Positions 48,301-60,515 are shown, counted from the stretch's first letter. The stretch: 64,000 nt of DNA from Mytilisepta virgata (GCA_028015205.1 CM051520.1:33161528-33225527); one strand, 5' to 3'. Numbers and translations are program-made. Notes: generated by a model not told the origin, from the sequence alone.

Positions 48301-51300
48301 AAAAATGTCTCCTTTCTATTAGACTCTAGATAAGGTCATAATTCTATTATGTAAATGGTATATTTTTAGATAAAACATCAGAGAGGCGAAGAAAAAATGG
48401 TGAGAATAAGAAATCCATGGGGAGATAACAATGAATGGAAAGGATCATGGAGTGATAAGTATGTAAAGAAATTCAATGAAATTATATTTTCTAGGGATTA
48501 AGAAATGAAAAATGTTAGTCAATTCCAGTGTACTTACCCAGGGGACTTAATGAAATTAATCACCTTTAGCCCTAAGAACCAAAGGGAGGTAATTTCAGTA
48601 AAAAAACAAGGAAAATAAATGGAAATGGTAAGCTGTCAAAAGGGGCATAAAACGATTAAATGTACAAAATACACAAGCTGAACGAAACCAAATACAAAAT
48701 AGTTAAAAAACAGAAACCAAACCGTTTTGGTTGTTGATTTTTTTACGATTTGTAATTGGTTTTGTTTGCCTCGCGTACTAGTTCGGTTGTTTTTTACGAT
48801 TTTGTATTGGTTTTGTTCGGCTTGTGTATTTTGTACAATTAAGTCGTTTTAGTATGTCCCTTTTGACAGTTCACCATTTCCATGTATTTTGTTTTTTATT
48901 GTCGTATGAACTGTTTCGCAACATACAATGTACTTAATTTCAGTAAAACACCTAGATGATACTTATTTTATATTAGTATAAAGTAAAATTTAAAAATTTG
49001 ATTTACACTCATAATGGAATTGTAGAAACCTACACTGAAAATGACTCCACAAGACCTGGATCAGTTGATTAACACTTCATAACATAATACATGTACACTA
49101 GGTTTCTACTAGAAACTCAAATGGTTTGATTAAAATTATTTTTTTAAAGAAAAAGGGAAAAAACTCCAAAATAAAGTAAAATACTGAAAATCAATTGTCT
49201 GGTGACTTAAGAACTTGTATAAGAAAAAACAAATGAAATGTCCTGTATTGCACAGAAGATGTAATAATAATTTATATAAATGCAAAGATTATTTGGGGGA
49301 GTCGTTATGGAGTATAAAACTGAAATCAGACATATGTGGGAGGGGATTATTAGAAGCTATTTATGATTCCTCAGTTTGATTTTAATGTGAAATTCTTATT
49401 TGTATGACTTAGACAAATTTTTTAAAAATCGTAATTTCTCAGTACATCTATTTAATGGTTTTGTAGTGACATAAACTGGAATTTAGTAAATGATGATATT
49501 AAACAAGAGATTGGTTTACAATCTAAAGATGACGGAGAATTCTGGATGTCATATCGCGACTTCTGTAAACAGTTCCAGGAAGTCACGATTTGTCTAACTG
49601 GACCTGATTTTGATGAAGATGGACAGTCAGATGAAGCTGGTAATAAAATTAAATTTAATACATTGATTAATTTTGGATACATGTATGTATATGATATAGG
49701 TAGACATTTTCTTTTATAACTTGAAACTTTTGAAATACTGTGAAACAATATTTTTGGTACATAAGTTTTTTTAATGGATTTCGTGACAATTTGATCTGCC
49801 AATTCAGAAATACAACAAATTTATGTATGCCAATCCTTGTCATTAACATCTACATGTTTGAATGCTAGATGCTCTTTGACCTTTACTGATTATGTACATT
49901 TGAACGTATGTTAGAAAAATAAAAGCATTTGCACAAGAGTTCAAAGTATTTGACATCAGCTTATTTATTTAAATTGTACATATGCAAAGGTCAAGGCTTA
50001 ACTACAAGGAGAATGTTTAACCCTTTGATATTACTAAATCATTTCTTGTCTGGTTTAAAATACCCGGTATACATGTATTAGAAAAATGGAGATAAATATT
50101 TTTGGACACAGATTTCTTGAAGGGTTTAGATTTTGTTTGTACTTCAAACAATACTCATAGTAATGCCTAATTTCTTTTTATTTAGAAAATATCTTTTATT
50201 TGAATATAATGGCATTTTCATTCAATGAAATGGATAGAATTGAATTTCTGAAAAAAACATACCAACTTGAACTTGGCATTTGTTTAATCAAAATTTGATT
50301 AAATCTGATGACTTACACTACTGTTTTAGATGGTTTGTCTTTCAGAAAAATATTCAAGCCTCTTTTTCAATTTTGGTCTACCATAGTCAACAAGGTTAGA
50401 TATGATCTGCCTTGTTGGTGCCCTGGTAGCTTGCTCATTTTGATTGCAGAAGGTTTTGGTTTTGATCTCTTGCTGGGTCGAACCAAAGGCAATAAAATTA
50501 GTTTTTGCTGGTTTTCAATGAAGCACAATCTCTGTCATTTAGGAATAGATTTGTATACACCTTGTAATGAGTTAAATTTTAAATCACAGCTTGAGTGTTG
50601 ACATGCATGTTATCATCAATAGTGTTTTACTAAAAACTTTTAGTAGTTATGATTAGAACTACCTAAAGAAGTTTTGATAGAAATAGGGTCCTTATAAATA
50701 AGATGAATACAACTAGCCATTTTCTCTTTGGAGTTAATTTGTTCTTTTCCTCGTTCCTAAGCACTAGAGTAGCAGGTGACTATTGAGCTTACCGGGATTA
50801 CTTCTTTTTGGCAGTAGAATTCAGGCTGAGGGAATAAGGTGGTTAAGGTTTTTTAGCTCACCTGGCCTAAAAGGCCATGTGAGCTATTTCCATCACTTTT
50901 TGTCCATCGGTCCGTTAACTTTTCACATTTCAATCTTCTTCTCCAAAACCCCATGCCCAATTGAAACCAAACTTGGTGGGGATTTTCATTGGATGGTCCT
51001 CTACAAGGTATATGTTTTTGGTTCTGTTCCAAAATTCAACATGGCTGCCAGGGCCATTTATGCACTCTTGATTGGCTGAAATTTCAAAAATCTTCTTCTC
51101 TGAAACTACAAAAGCAATTGAACTGTTATATTGCAGGAATGATCATTACATGGTCCTCTACAAAGTTTATGTTTTTTGTGCCAATCTGAAATCCAAGATG
51201 GCTGTCACCACATGATACCTTTAACATAGTATCCTATGGGAAATACATACAAACATCTTTTTGTCAGAAACCGTTTGGCAGATAGAAGTAATATTATACC

Positions 51301-54300
51301 TGAATGATCAGATAATGGTCCCTAACAAAATTGATGTTTTGGTGCTGATCCAGAATCTAAAAACATGGCTGCCTGGGCCATTTATGCACTCTGATTGGCT
51401 GAAATTTCCCAAATCTTCTTCTCTGAAACTACAAAAGCAATTGAATTGTTATATTGCAGGAATGATTCTTACATGGTCCTCTACAAATTTTTTTGTGCCG
51501 ATCTGAAATCCAAGATGGCTGCCACCACGGGACACATTTAACATAGGATTCTATGGGAAAAACATACAAACATCTTCTTGTCAGAAACTGTTTGACAGAT
51601 AGAAGTAATATTATACCTGAATGATCGATAATGGTCCGTAACAAAATGGATGTTTTTGATGCCGATCCGAAATTAAAAAACATGGCTGCCTGGGCCATTT
51701 ATGCACTCTTATTGGCTGAAATTTAAAAAATCTTCTCTGAACTACAAAAGCAATTGAATTGTTATATGGCAGGAATGATCCTTACATGCTCCTCTATAAA
51801 GTTTATGTTTTTTGTGCCGATCTGAAATCCAAGATGGCCACTACCACGCGATACATTTAACATAGGATCCTATGGGAAATACATACAAACATCTTCTTGT
51901 CAGAAACCGTTTGACAGATGGAAATAATATTAGGCCTGAATGATCAGATAATGTATCCTAACAAAATCGATGTTTTTGGTGCCAATCCGATATTCAGCAT
52001 GGCTGCCAGGGTCAATTATGCACTCTGATTGGCTGAAATTTCAAAAATCTTCTTCTCTGAACTACAAAAGCAATTGAATTGTTACATTGCAGGAATGATC
52101 TTTACATTGTCCTCTACCAAGTTTATGTTTTTCATGCCAATATGAAATCCCAGATGTCTGAAACTACAGAGCCAGTTGGAACCAAACTTGGCAGAAATGG
52201 TCCTTAAATGGTCCTCTGTCAGAATTGTGTCCAATGACCCAGAATGTCAACCAAGTTGGCCACCACAGCCGAACATAGTAAAACAAATGACCCTGTAGTA
52301 AAATTCATTAAACAATCTTCTTGTTTGAAACCATTAAGCCAATTGGAACCAAACCTGGCAAAAATGGTCCACCAAAGCTGAACTTAGTTTAACATAGGAC
52401 CCTATGGTCACCATACCTTAAACTTGGCCATTTGGACACCAAACTAATGCCTGCAATGGTCCTCCTTCAGAATTATGTTTGATAACCTTGAATGTCAATA
52501 AGATGGCCACCCTAACTTTGTTTAACATTGAACCTATGGGAAAACTAGCCAAGATAACTGCTACACTTAAACAATCAGTCCTGCTGAAGGTGGACAAATC
52601 CAGTTGAGCGATACAGGCTCTTGAGAGTCTCTAGTTTAAGTAATAGGCTAGCTCTTGTCAGAAAAGAAACCTTGCAACCTTCTTCAGAGGGGTCATATAT
52701 GATCTTTTGGAAGGCTTAATTAATTGTGGTTCCTGTTCTATCCTCATTTTCCTGTCCCAGTTCCCTATGCTGGTTCTTTTTCCAACGACTAACTAATTGT
52801 CTGTTTATAATTCCAATTTAATTTGAATCTGAAATGTTGGGTTTTTTTTTTTTTTTTGTCATGAACTTAATACCTCCAAGTAGTAAGGTGCAAAAATGTT
52901 TCATAAGGCTATTCAGGTTTTTAAATTTGTGACCTTAAGGTTTCATGTAATTCACAAAATTAGAATGCCACAGTCATTTAGTGTTTCAGTGTATACCATG
53001 AAATATAATACATGCTAAATTTCCTTTGTATAGGTCATGTAGAGGTTGTGAAAGGAGAGTGGGTGGCTGGTGTAAGTGCTGGTGGTTCCCGGAACAATCT
53101 TGCAGACTTTGCATTTAATCCACAGTTCGCACTTTCATTATCAGAACCAGGTATGACATAATATTTCCGAAGTTAATTGTTGGGGGCATTTGAAACAATT
53201 GAATAGATTTTACTATGTGACGAACAAAGCATAAGATTTTATGATAATACTGAAAATAGTGTTCTGAAAATTTATTGAGAAATAACTGCTTGACATTTAC
53301 CTTTTTAAATATGTAAATCCTGAAATTCATTTCCAACTGCACTCCGTTGACAATGTTTTCTCGGGGTTAAAATATACTCTGTTATCCTCTTAGAAATGTG
53401 TTATTTATATATATTGTTCAATGCAATGATGTAAAGTGAGGTTTACTTTCAAAATTTTCATAATAAATATATAATAATTATAGTTGGATTAAGTTACAGC
53501 ACTTAAAAAATGAAACACCAAATAAAACTTAAAAAACTTAAAAAACACCAGAACCAATAAAATAAAGTAATATTTAGAAATTGTTCTTGAAGCTAAATTC
53601 AGGCAAATTTGGCATATGCCATCTGAGCAGGCCATATTTTTCTGTGTATATTTTTGTCCCCCGCCGCAACGAGATTGGGACCTAGTAATTGTCTGCATCC
53701 ATCTGTCCGTCCATCACAGTTATTTGTCCTTTGAGACTGCTGATCGGATTTCGTTAAAATTTTGTAGGACTGTTTGTCACCATATGTACTAAATCCTATC
53801 GCACCACCCTTTTGATTTGACAAATTTTATGGGAATTTCCGATGATCGGATTTCATGCAAATTGTGTAGGAGTGTTAGTCACCAGATTCTATCGCACTGC
53901 AATTTTCATTCAACAAATTTTACGGGAGTTATGGGACTTTAATGTTTTAGTGCATGTGACACTACAGGAACACTTTGTGGATGCAAGTTTTTACTTGTAT
54001 TTTACTGCAATTTTTTATGCCCCCCCCCCCCTACGAATATGGCTGGGGCATATAGATTTGCCCTTGTCCATCAGTCCATACGTCCGTACATCCTGATTTA
54101 GTTAAGTCTTGCGTTTATCTCCATTTCTCAGAAACCTGTAGTAATATATCAGTGATATTTTACCACTACACTATTATGTGTTGACATCCATACTGTGCCA
54201 CCATTTCGATAATACACATTTTTGTGTCTCCCGCAGAACGCATGGTCGACACATAGGGATCATTATCTGTCGTCTTGCGACTTGCGTCGTCACACTTTTC

Positions 54301-57086
54301 TTCTATCCTCAACTACTCGTAAACCGCTCAAAGGAATTTGATGAAACTGTCTCTGTGCATTAACCTTAATGCACAGGTGTGCATATATATTTCATTTTGA
54401 GAAAATTTTTTATTTTTTGGGGTAAAAATTATCTTTCTTGCAAAAAAAAGGGGGGGTAAAAATTCTATCCTCAACTTCTCCATAACCACTCAAAGAAATT
54501 TGATGACACTTTCTCTGTGCATTAACCTTAATGCACAGGTGTGCATATATATTTCATTTTTAGAAATTAAAAAATTTTTTTTTCTAAAAATTGACATTTT
54601 TGAAAAAAAGGGGGGGAGGTCAAAACCTCTATCCTCAACTACTCCATAACTGCTTAAAGCAATTTGATGAAACTTTCTTTGTGCATTAACCTTAATGCAA
54701 AGGTGTGCATTTATTTTCTATTTTTAGGAAATTTTAATATCTTTTGTAAAAATTGACGTCCGCAGGTGACACATGTCTTCCTTGGAAGACTCACACATTT
54801 TGTATATCTTGTGGGGCTTCGACTTTTCTCTGTGGCAGTGGACATATGGTGACATGTAGCAGTCTTGTTTTTAAATCAATTCAAATTGGTGTGTATGAAT
54901 TGTATTTTCTTATTGGTTGCACATTTGTTGACAGGCACATACCGGTAATATGGGAGCTGTATTTGGTATTTAGTCTTTGTTTGATGAAAGCAAGTGGTTA
55001 ATACAGATAAAATGCCAGAGATATTTTGGGCTTTGTTGTAAACAAACTTTTTCATTCATTTAGTCTGTAGAATGAATAAAGGTTATTATTTGGTTTCCGG
55101 TAAAATTTAGTTCGGCAATTTTTTCCCTCCACATTTCTAGACCAGTTTTAGAGCTTTTGTTTTTTGGAATTCATGCCCCCTCATGAAAATTAAATTATAC
55201 AACAAAATATATTTTTTGGATACAAATCTCAAGTTTTCCTATTTATTTTTTAACTTCAGATGATTTTAATCCATTGAGAGATGATCCAGACTCCCAGGGC
55301 ATGTGCAGTATTGTGATAGCATTGATGCAAGAGCATCGTCGCTCAAAAAGAAATGTCAAGGTCAAAAGTTTACAGATTGGTTTTGTATTATACAAGGTAT
55401 ACACAGTTATGCTTAAATCAAAACGTTTCTTTGAAAGTTATATCAACTTTTTGTCATTTAAATTACTTTGTATTTTAGATCATTCATGTGTGTCTTATTT
55501 CAAACTGCAAGTGGTTTTTCAGAAATATCTCAATTTTTTCTTTAAATGAAAATAGAAAATATTGCACCACCTTTTATTTCCAGTAGTTGTAATGAGTTAT
55601 TGTCATTTCTACTGTTGAAATGTCCCTAATATTATACAAGAGCAGATTTCCCCATTTTTGTGTGCATTTCGTTGATTTTGGCATCATGTATGACATCACC
55701 ACAAACAAATGTAATGCTGCAGAATATGTGTAAGTTCTGTTTCCGAAAGTTTGATCCATCTTGACTTTTAAGACATACCTAATTGTAATTTTAAACGTAC
55801 AGAATAGTAATGAAGTCCAGGGTTTTTAATCAAGAGATCAATTGCCGAAGCATGTGAGACACACAGTAGGGCGGTTTTGTTGCATTTCTATGTGTTTTCA
55901 TATGTCTGCATGATTTTCTCGTTAAAATCATGAAAACAGAAAGAGTAACCTGAAATTTTGAAGTGCAAACTTAGATTGCTGAAATCATGTGATCAAAAAT
56001 GGTGTATACGTGTATTTCAGAAGCTAATATCATGATGAAAAATTCTGAAATGTAACAGGGTTTAAACCTTTGGAAATAAAACTTGCTTTTGTTGAACAAT
56101 GTCACCTTTGACATAAGATTTACCCCAAAATTAATTAATTGTGAACAAACTGATGTAATTAAAATTTTGAGATATCTCAGAATTAAAAAAGGTTTCATGT
56201 GTAAAGGAGAGAAAATATGCAGAGTGTGTTCAGGGTTTCCTTTGGGAAAAGTATGGTCGGTAGGTCAAGGTAATCTTTTTTTTTACACAAAGGTGTATTG
56301 TTTGTTACAGGGTGTATTATTTATTCCGTTTGACCCAAAGTTTTAGATTTTCCATTTATGATCTGTTTTTGCACAAGATTGATGATTATAACATGGAAAT
56401 TATCAATTCTGTCTTCTATTTTGATAAAATAAGTTGGCAATTTCAACAATAAATCGTAAAAAGTATTTACCATTGATTAAAAGATTTTGTTTTAATTATA
56501 GACAGACAATCCTAACAAAAGACTAGATACAAGGCATTTCCGATATCACCATGATTGTGGGAAGTCAGGAGTGTATATAAATTATCGTGAAGTTAGTCAG
56601 CGGTTTGAATTAGAACCTGGACATTATATAATTATTCCATCTACTTATATTGCTCATGAAACTGCCTGCTTTATGATACGGGTTTTTGGAGAGAAAAAGT
56701 TTACATTAAAAGGGTAAGATATAAATGGAAATTTATGTATTATTTTAGCATAAAAACATTATATACATATATGTATTAATGTTTGTAGTCACATAATTGA
56801 GAACCTTTTGGTCAGCCCTTTTACAGTACACATATTTTAATCTAGAAAATGTGACGATTATATATGATTTTAAAATTTACAATTTTGGCTATAAAAAGTG
56901 TTTTATATGTGAAAGGTAGGTTGTGTTTTCTGTTTGAGCACTCTCATCAGTTATATTGACTGAGTTACGAATACTGTTAAAAACTGTTTCAATTGGTGAA
57001 TGTTTTAAAAGTTTCTAACCATTTTTTTCAATTTCAGACCATTGCCAGACACATCACTAGAGAATGGTACAAAAATATCCAGCTGA
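39301..57086 (+). CDS. Calpain-family cysteine protease, 576 residues, 12 exons, with N-myristoylation-type start
   Basis: Exons: 39301-39525, 40944-41081, 43183-43323, 44819-45018, 46340-46508, 47097-47177, 48370-48458, 49467-49639, 53034-53150, 55260-55396, 56502-56713, 57038-57086; all phases close and TGA is at 57084-57086. Calpains are intracellular, usually Ca2+-activated, proteases making limited cuts. Residues 1-75 are a polar, probably disordered extension starting MGSNPSKHTK, which fits the MGxxxS N-myristoylation pattern. The catalytic core spans about 90-400: Cys150 in GILGDCWFLSA, His309 in SGHAYTI and Asn333 in RIRNPWG. The beta-sandwich domain runs ~406-561 (GEWVAGVSAGG at 413-423; GHYIIIPSTY near its end). 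The C-terminus is 15 residues after it: no penta-EF-hand, no C2, so it is a non-classical calpain. The core resembles CAPN5/TRA-3 but lacks their C2. Exon 1 rests on ORF, start and phase agreement rather than homology. Introns carry at least seven repeats. Confidence 0.9.
40424..40698. mobile_element. Inverted-repeat element (MITE-like), 275 bp
   Basis: GACACTTCGGTACCTGGACA at 40440 mirrors TGTCCAGGTACCGAAGTGTC at 40664. The arms of about 45 bases run to the ends TGCAGCCAGG and CCACAGCCAG. CGGTACTGAG-like motifs repeat inside the left arm. It is in calpain intron 1. Confidence 0.75.
42037..42165. mobile_element. Fold-back element
   Basis: TTCAAAAGTGAAGAACTTGA at the left and CCAGTCTTCACTTTGAGCTC at the right are imperfect complements through TTGAAAATCTTCA and TGAAGATTTTCCA. 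The loop contains CTCGTTCCGCTGCGCACCAC. In calpain intron 2. Confidence 0.6.
43669..44451 (+). mobile_element. Tandem-cored element with GTCTCGCCTG ends
   Basis: It starts GTCTCGCCTGCGACAAAAAG and its right end is CAGGCGAGACATGTAGTGTG, then TCCACTTG, giving a 10-base terminal inverted repeat. It holds about three units of ~150 bp, with TTTGGTCTATAGATAGTTCT, GGTACATGTCAGTCTGACAC and ATGCTTGAGTGACTTTGTCA. An interrupted inverted copy lies at 33490-37511. In calpain intron 3. Confidence 0.82.
45232..45325. repeat. Short tandem repeat of GCCGAGATCCTATCG-like units
   Basis: About four to five diverged copies of (T/G)GC(C/T)GAGATCC(T/A)ATCG with 18-28 base spacing occur in calpain intron 4. No function suggested. 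Confidence 0.6.
45871..46129 (+). mobile_element. tRNA-derived SINE, copy 3
   Basis: The head GGGGCCTCGGTGGCCAAGTG, B-box GAGTTCGAATCTCACC and tail CCCCAACTAAACAAA are intact. The 12-base duplication CACTTTGACCTC lies at 45859-45870 and 46130-46141. This is the cleanest copy in the window. In calpain intron 4. Confidence 0.9.
47566..48283. mobile_element. Non-autonomous DNA transposon with ACAGTCGACTC ends, about 718 bp
   Basis: ACAGTCGACTCAAGTTATCT at the left and GAGATAACGAGAGTCGACTG at the right are inverted repeats of ~25 bases. Inner matches are TTCAAGATGGACGAAATCCG and its weak counterpart GACGCATCCGAAAAATC. It has no ORF of note. In calpain intron 6. The superfamily is unassigned. Confidence 0.7.
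48600..48898. mobile_element. Fold-back element, about 300 bp
   Basis: ATGGAAATGGTAAGCTGTCA with AAAGGGGCATAAAACGATT at the left mirrors GTCGTTTTAGTATGTCCC and TTTTGACAGTTCACCATTTC at the right. The arms continue through AATACACAAGCTGAACGAAA and TTTTGTTCGGCTTGTGTATT, making almost the whole element self-complementary. In calpain intron 7. Confidence 0.82.
50380..50545 (+). mobile_element. Decayed tRNA-SINE of the second family
   Basis: TGCAGAAGGTTTTGGTTTTG, then CTTGCTGGGTCGAACCAAAG, AATAAAATTAGTTTTTGCTG and CATTTAGGAATA match in order the SINE at 60097-60456 with many changes. In calpain intron 8. Confidence 0.6.
50853..52635 (-). mobile_element. Tandem-cored element, AGAGGCTC...GTGAGCTAA type, copy 6 (inverted), about 1.8 kb
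   Basis: It starts TTAGCTCACCTGGCCTAAAA and ends GAGCGATACAGGCTCTTGAG then AGTCTCTAGTTT. The interior alternates segments with ATTGGCTGAAATTTCAAAAA, AATCCAAGATGGCTGCCACC and TATGGGAAATACATACAAAC in units of ~165 bp, paired into a ~350-bp higher-order repeat, then more diverged units. It takes up half of calpain intron 8. Confidence 0.82.
53655..54222 (+). mobile_element. Fragments of one or two further tandem-cored elements
   Basis: CCCCCGCCGCAACGAGATTG followed by CATCCATCTGTCCGTCCATC and two copies of CTGATCGGATTTCGTTAAAA-like sequence form one piece. From about 54018, poly-C then TACGAATATGGCTGGGGCAT and CAGTCCATACGTCCGTACAT start a second. Both have the head style (palindrome, then TGTCCGTCC) of the complete elements elsewhere. 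In calpain intron 9. Confidence 0.5.
54223..54798 (+). mobile_element. Tandem-cored element with TGTGTC...CCGCAG ends, copy 2
   Basis: The start TGTGTCTCCCGCAGAACGCA leads into CGTCGTCACACTTTTCTTCT. Three units carry TCCTCAACTACTCCATAA-like sequence, AATTTGATGAAACT and TGCATTAACCTTAATGCACA. It ends GTCCGCAGGTGACACATGTC with the hairpin GTCTTCCTTGGAAGAC. In calpain intron 9, opposite in orientation to copy 1 at 36571. Confidence 0.82.
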
Positions 57087-57927
57087 AAATGATAATTCGT
57101 AGGATTGCTAGATATTTTTATCTTTATTTTGATGGTTGTGATTACCGATAGGATGTAGGTTTTTAATGGTATATTTTGTGATATATAAGACAATTTGTTT
57201 TGTGTAATTATTTTTGTACTGGAACTTGGAAATCAAAAATATAATTTGACACAATCCTTTTGTAGTAAATGTGTACTGTAAATTGGGATATTTTTGCTTT
57301 GGTTATATTTTGATTCATTTCACACCTCTTGCAAATTCGCAAAAATTAAAAACACCAAAATAAGACAAATCCAAAAAATAAACTCAAAATAATTTCAAAT
57401 TCTTGTAATCTGGAAAAGTTTTGAACTTTGATTATAGTTGCAATGTTTTGAGTAATTTTTGTTGAAGGTAAATTTCTGTATACATATTTCTATAATCAAA
57501 ACAGTTCATTTCATAAAATATTTTAAAAGAACAATTTTATTTTATAAGTTGTCAATCATGGCAGCTTGTAGTGACAACATTATTACGATTACTCAAGACA
57601 CTGATTATCATACATATTAGTAATACATACTTTAATTTTTTTTAAATTTATTTTTAAATTTTTTTTTCTGAAAGTGCCAAAATTAAACACAGTACTGACG
57701 CAAATTGCCAATTTTAACACACCAAAATTTAACAACCATGTTTTTAGCAAAAACTGCCAAAATACCCTGATTTATGGTATTTTACTGTTATTTTTTTTCT
57801 ATGTCTCTTAATTAGTCTTTTCCTATTTTTCTTTTTTATTTTTATTAATTATTTATTGATATATTATATTGTAAAAATCTAGACTTTGACGTTATAAAAA
57901 AACTGAAACAAGAATTTTTAGTGTTTA
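57087..57927 (+). other. Calpain 3' flank
   Basis: A probable polyadenylation signal AATAAA at 57377-57382 lies about 290 bases past the stop. The remainder is A+T-rich with homopolymer runs; no exon or repeat recognised. Confidence 0.4.
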
Positions 57928-58915
57928 TTATACCCCCGCTTTTGAAAAAAGCGGAGTATATAGTATTCGTTGTGTCTGTCCGTCCGTTCATCTGACCTTT
58001 GTATCCCCAACTCCTCCTAAACAACTGAATGGAATTTGATGAAACTTTCAGAGAATCTTCATCTCATGATGGCATTGTGCACCTCCTATTTTAGAATTTG
58101 ATCGGACCAATTTTTGGGGTTTCCATTAGAAAAACATGGACTTTGACTTTCAATGTGATGGGGTTACCATGATGCCATCCGCAACTCCTCCTAAACCACT
58201 GTATGGAATTTGATGAAACTTTAGGGGATCTTTATTACATGATGCCATAGAGCACCTCATATTTTAGATTTTGATCTGATGAATATTTGGGGTTACCCAT
58301 ACCAAAACATGGACTTTGACATTCATTGTGATAGGGGTACCATGGTGCCATCTGTAACTCCTCCTAAACCACTGAATGGAATTTGATTAAACTTTAAGAG
58401 AATCTTTTTTACATGATGCTATAGTGCATCTCCTGTTTTAGATTTTGATCTGACCAACATTTGGAGTTTTCCATATCAAAACATGGACCTTGCCATTCCT
58501 TGTGATAGGGGGTACCAGTATGCCATCCGCAACTCCTCTTAAACCACTAAAGGGATTCCATGAGACTTTCAGAGTATCTTTATCACATGATGCCATAGTG
58601 CACCTCATATTTTAGATTTTGATCTGACCAACTTTTTGGGTTTTCCATAGCAAAACATTTACTTTGCCATTCCTTGTGATAGGGGGTACCAGTATGCCAC
58701 CCGCAACTCCTCCTAAACCACCAAATGGAATTTGATGAAACTTCCAGAGAATCTTTATCACTTGATGCCATAGTGCACCTCCTATTTTTTTGTTTTTGAT
58801 CTGACCAATTTTGGGGGTCTAACATAGCAAAACATGGACTTTGTTATTCATTGTGATTTCCTTTCATGTATCTTATGTAAGGTGGGGGTATCAAGTAGTG
58901 AGCTTTGCTCACAGT
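57928..58915 (+). mobile_element. Tandem-cored element with TATACCCCCGCTTT end
   Basis: It starts TATACCCCCGCTTTTGAAAA (a hairpin with AAGCGGAG), then TGTGTCTGTCCGTCCGTTCA. Five units of ~174 bp follow, with CAACTCCTCCTAAACCACTG, GGAATTTGATGAAACTTTCA and ATGATGCCATAGTGCACCTC. It ends GGTGGGGGTATCAAGTAGTG. The unit core shares 19 bases with the TGTGTCGCCTGCGGA family. Confidence 0.8.
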
Positions 58916-59259
58916 ATTTATAGTTTTTTATGAAATTCCAATTTTCTGGATTTTTCTGGTTTTATTTGTTACCCTTACAATATAGAATGGTATTTGTATA
59001 TGTAGTTTCATAGATACTGTATTATTCATTAAAAGAATTAATGAGGGATATTATCTTATTCATTTTAGAAATACATGTATTTCAATTATACTTCCTGTTT
59101 ATAATTTTTATCAAGGTTGTTTCTTCCTTTTGCTTTGTAAAATGATTTAATATTTGGTCTGCAGCTTGGTAAATGGAGTCCTACTTTTCAATTTTCTCAT
59201 CCAGCAAATAAGAGTAAACTTATTAAATATAGCAGAAGTGTTTTATACAAAAATGCGTG

Positions 59260-59528
59260 GGGGCCTCGGTGACCCAGTTGTCTAGGTAGTTGGTCATGAC
59301 TACTAATGAACACTAGCCCTTCAACACTGAGATTGTGAGTTCGAATCTCACCTGTAGCGGGGTGTGTTTGACTCATCTTAATTGACAAAGATTGCCAATT
59401 TTCCTACTGAAAGAAGGTGGTTCTCTCCGGGTACTCTGGCTTCCTCCACCAAAAAAAACTGCTGCCCGAAATAGCCAAATGTGCTGAAAACGCTGTAAAA
59501 CCCCCAACTAAACAAACAAACAAACAAA
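59260..59528 (+). mobile_element. tRNA-derived SINE, copy 4
   Basis: The head GGGGCCTCGGTGACCCAGTT, B-box GAGTTCGAATCTCACC and tail CCCAACTAAACAAACAAACA are present, with small deletions (for example in the CCGATCTTAATT and GGCCGCCGCG regions). No clean target-site duplication was found, so it is older than copies 1-3. Confidence 0.82.
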
Positions 59529-59869
59529 TGTCAATGCATTTACAACCTATACATGCTATAAAAGAATATTCAATTTTTATAATTAATTCTGACATGAAAT
59601 TTATGTTAAAATTTTCATTCATTCAAATTATTTTGTAGGGATTTTTCATTTAAATTCCTATACCACGTAGTTACATCAAGGAATTGTCATGGTTTTCATT
59701 AAATAACTTGAGTATTCTATTGCAAAATAATTTGAAATTTGGAAGTGTTGTCAGGACCACTTAACACAGGTCAAGTTTGAATTTCACATATCTCACCTGT
59801 TATATCCCTTTTAAAAAGGGAAACTATCCAAGATTGAGTATTGTTTATTTTTCATGTGATGCTAAATTT

Positions 59870-60055
59870 TTACAGGGCAGGGTACTACAGAGGAAATACA
59901 AATAGCCTGGTCCTTTAATTTCAGTTTCCGCTATATAGATGACATTGTGTAACTTAATAATCCTAACTTTAAGGATTACCTACATTTCATCTATCCAAGT
60001 GGATTGAAATTGAGACCACAGATACACACACCTCTGCTTCCCACTATTTTGTAGC
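59870..60055 (+). pseudogene. Reverse transcriptase relic, Penelope-like family
   Basis: The frame from 59902 reads AWSFNFSFRYIDDIV, then a TAA, then LNNPNFKDYLHFIYPSGLK. After a one-base shift it continues ETTDTHTSAS. This matches the YIDD region of the intact ORF at 4567-6186 (FDFTFRYIDDVLSLNN and following). It has one in-frame stop plus a frameshift, with no motif A or B nearby. An isolated, dead fragment of the same family. Confidence 0.82.
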
Positions 60056-60096
60056 TTCGATATTTAACCAAACCATTTGAAATTTGGAAATGTTAG

Positions 60097-60456
60097 ACCG
60101 CCTCGGTGGTCTCGTGGTAGCGTGCTCGCCTCGAGTGCAGAAGGTCACGGGTTCGATCCCTGGCCGGGTCAAACCAAAGACATCAAAATTGGTATTTGCT
60201 GCTTCTCCGCCAAGCACGCGGCATCTAGGAATAAAAGCAAACATCTACAGGTTGGTTCGGAGTCAGTATAATGTGTCCGAGTGGGGTGATATGTCTTCCT
60301 GCGGACACTTACCTCATGAGCTAGCACATTAAAAATCCAGTTCAGCGTGTCGGTCTAGTACAAAACAGGGATCATATTCATTATCATATCAACATGTTCT
60401 CGTCCTGATATGCACCTGGCTGCCACTGGACGTTAAACAACCATCCATCCATCCAA
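60097..60456 (+). mobile_element. tRNA-derived SINE of a second family
   Basis: The head ACCGCCTCGGTGGTCTCGTG plus GTAGCGTGCTCG (A box) and CACGGGTTCGATCCCTGG (B box) is clearly tRNA-like. A 290-bp body follows, ending CTGCCACTGGACGTTAAACA and CCATCCATCCATCCA. A 12-base duplication TGGAAATGTTAG is at 60085-60096 and 60457-60468. A decayed relative is at 50380-50545. Confidence 0.88.
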
Positions 60457-60515
60457 TGGAAATGTTAGGGACCACTAAACACAGATCGAGTTTCAATTTG
60501 ATATATTTCACTTTC

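Noticed and set aside
60097..60170. Candidate tRNA gene
   Set aside because: Same reasoning: tRNA-like head of a second SINE family with a 12-base duplication.
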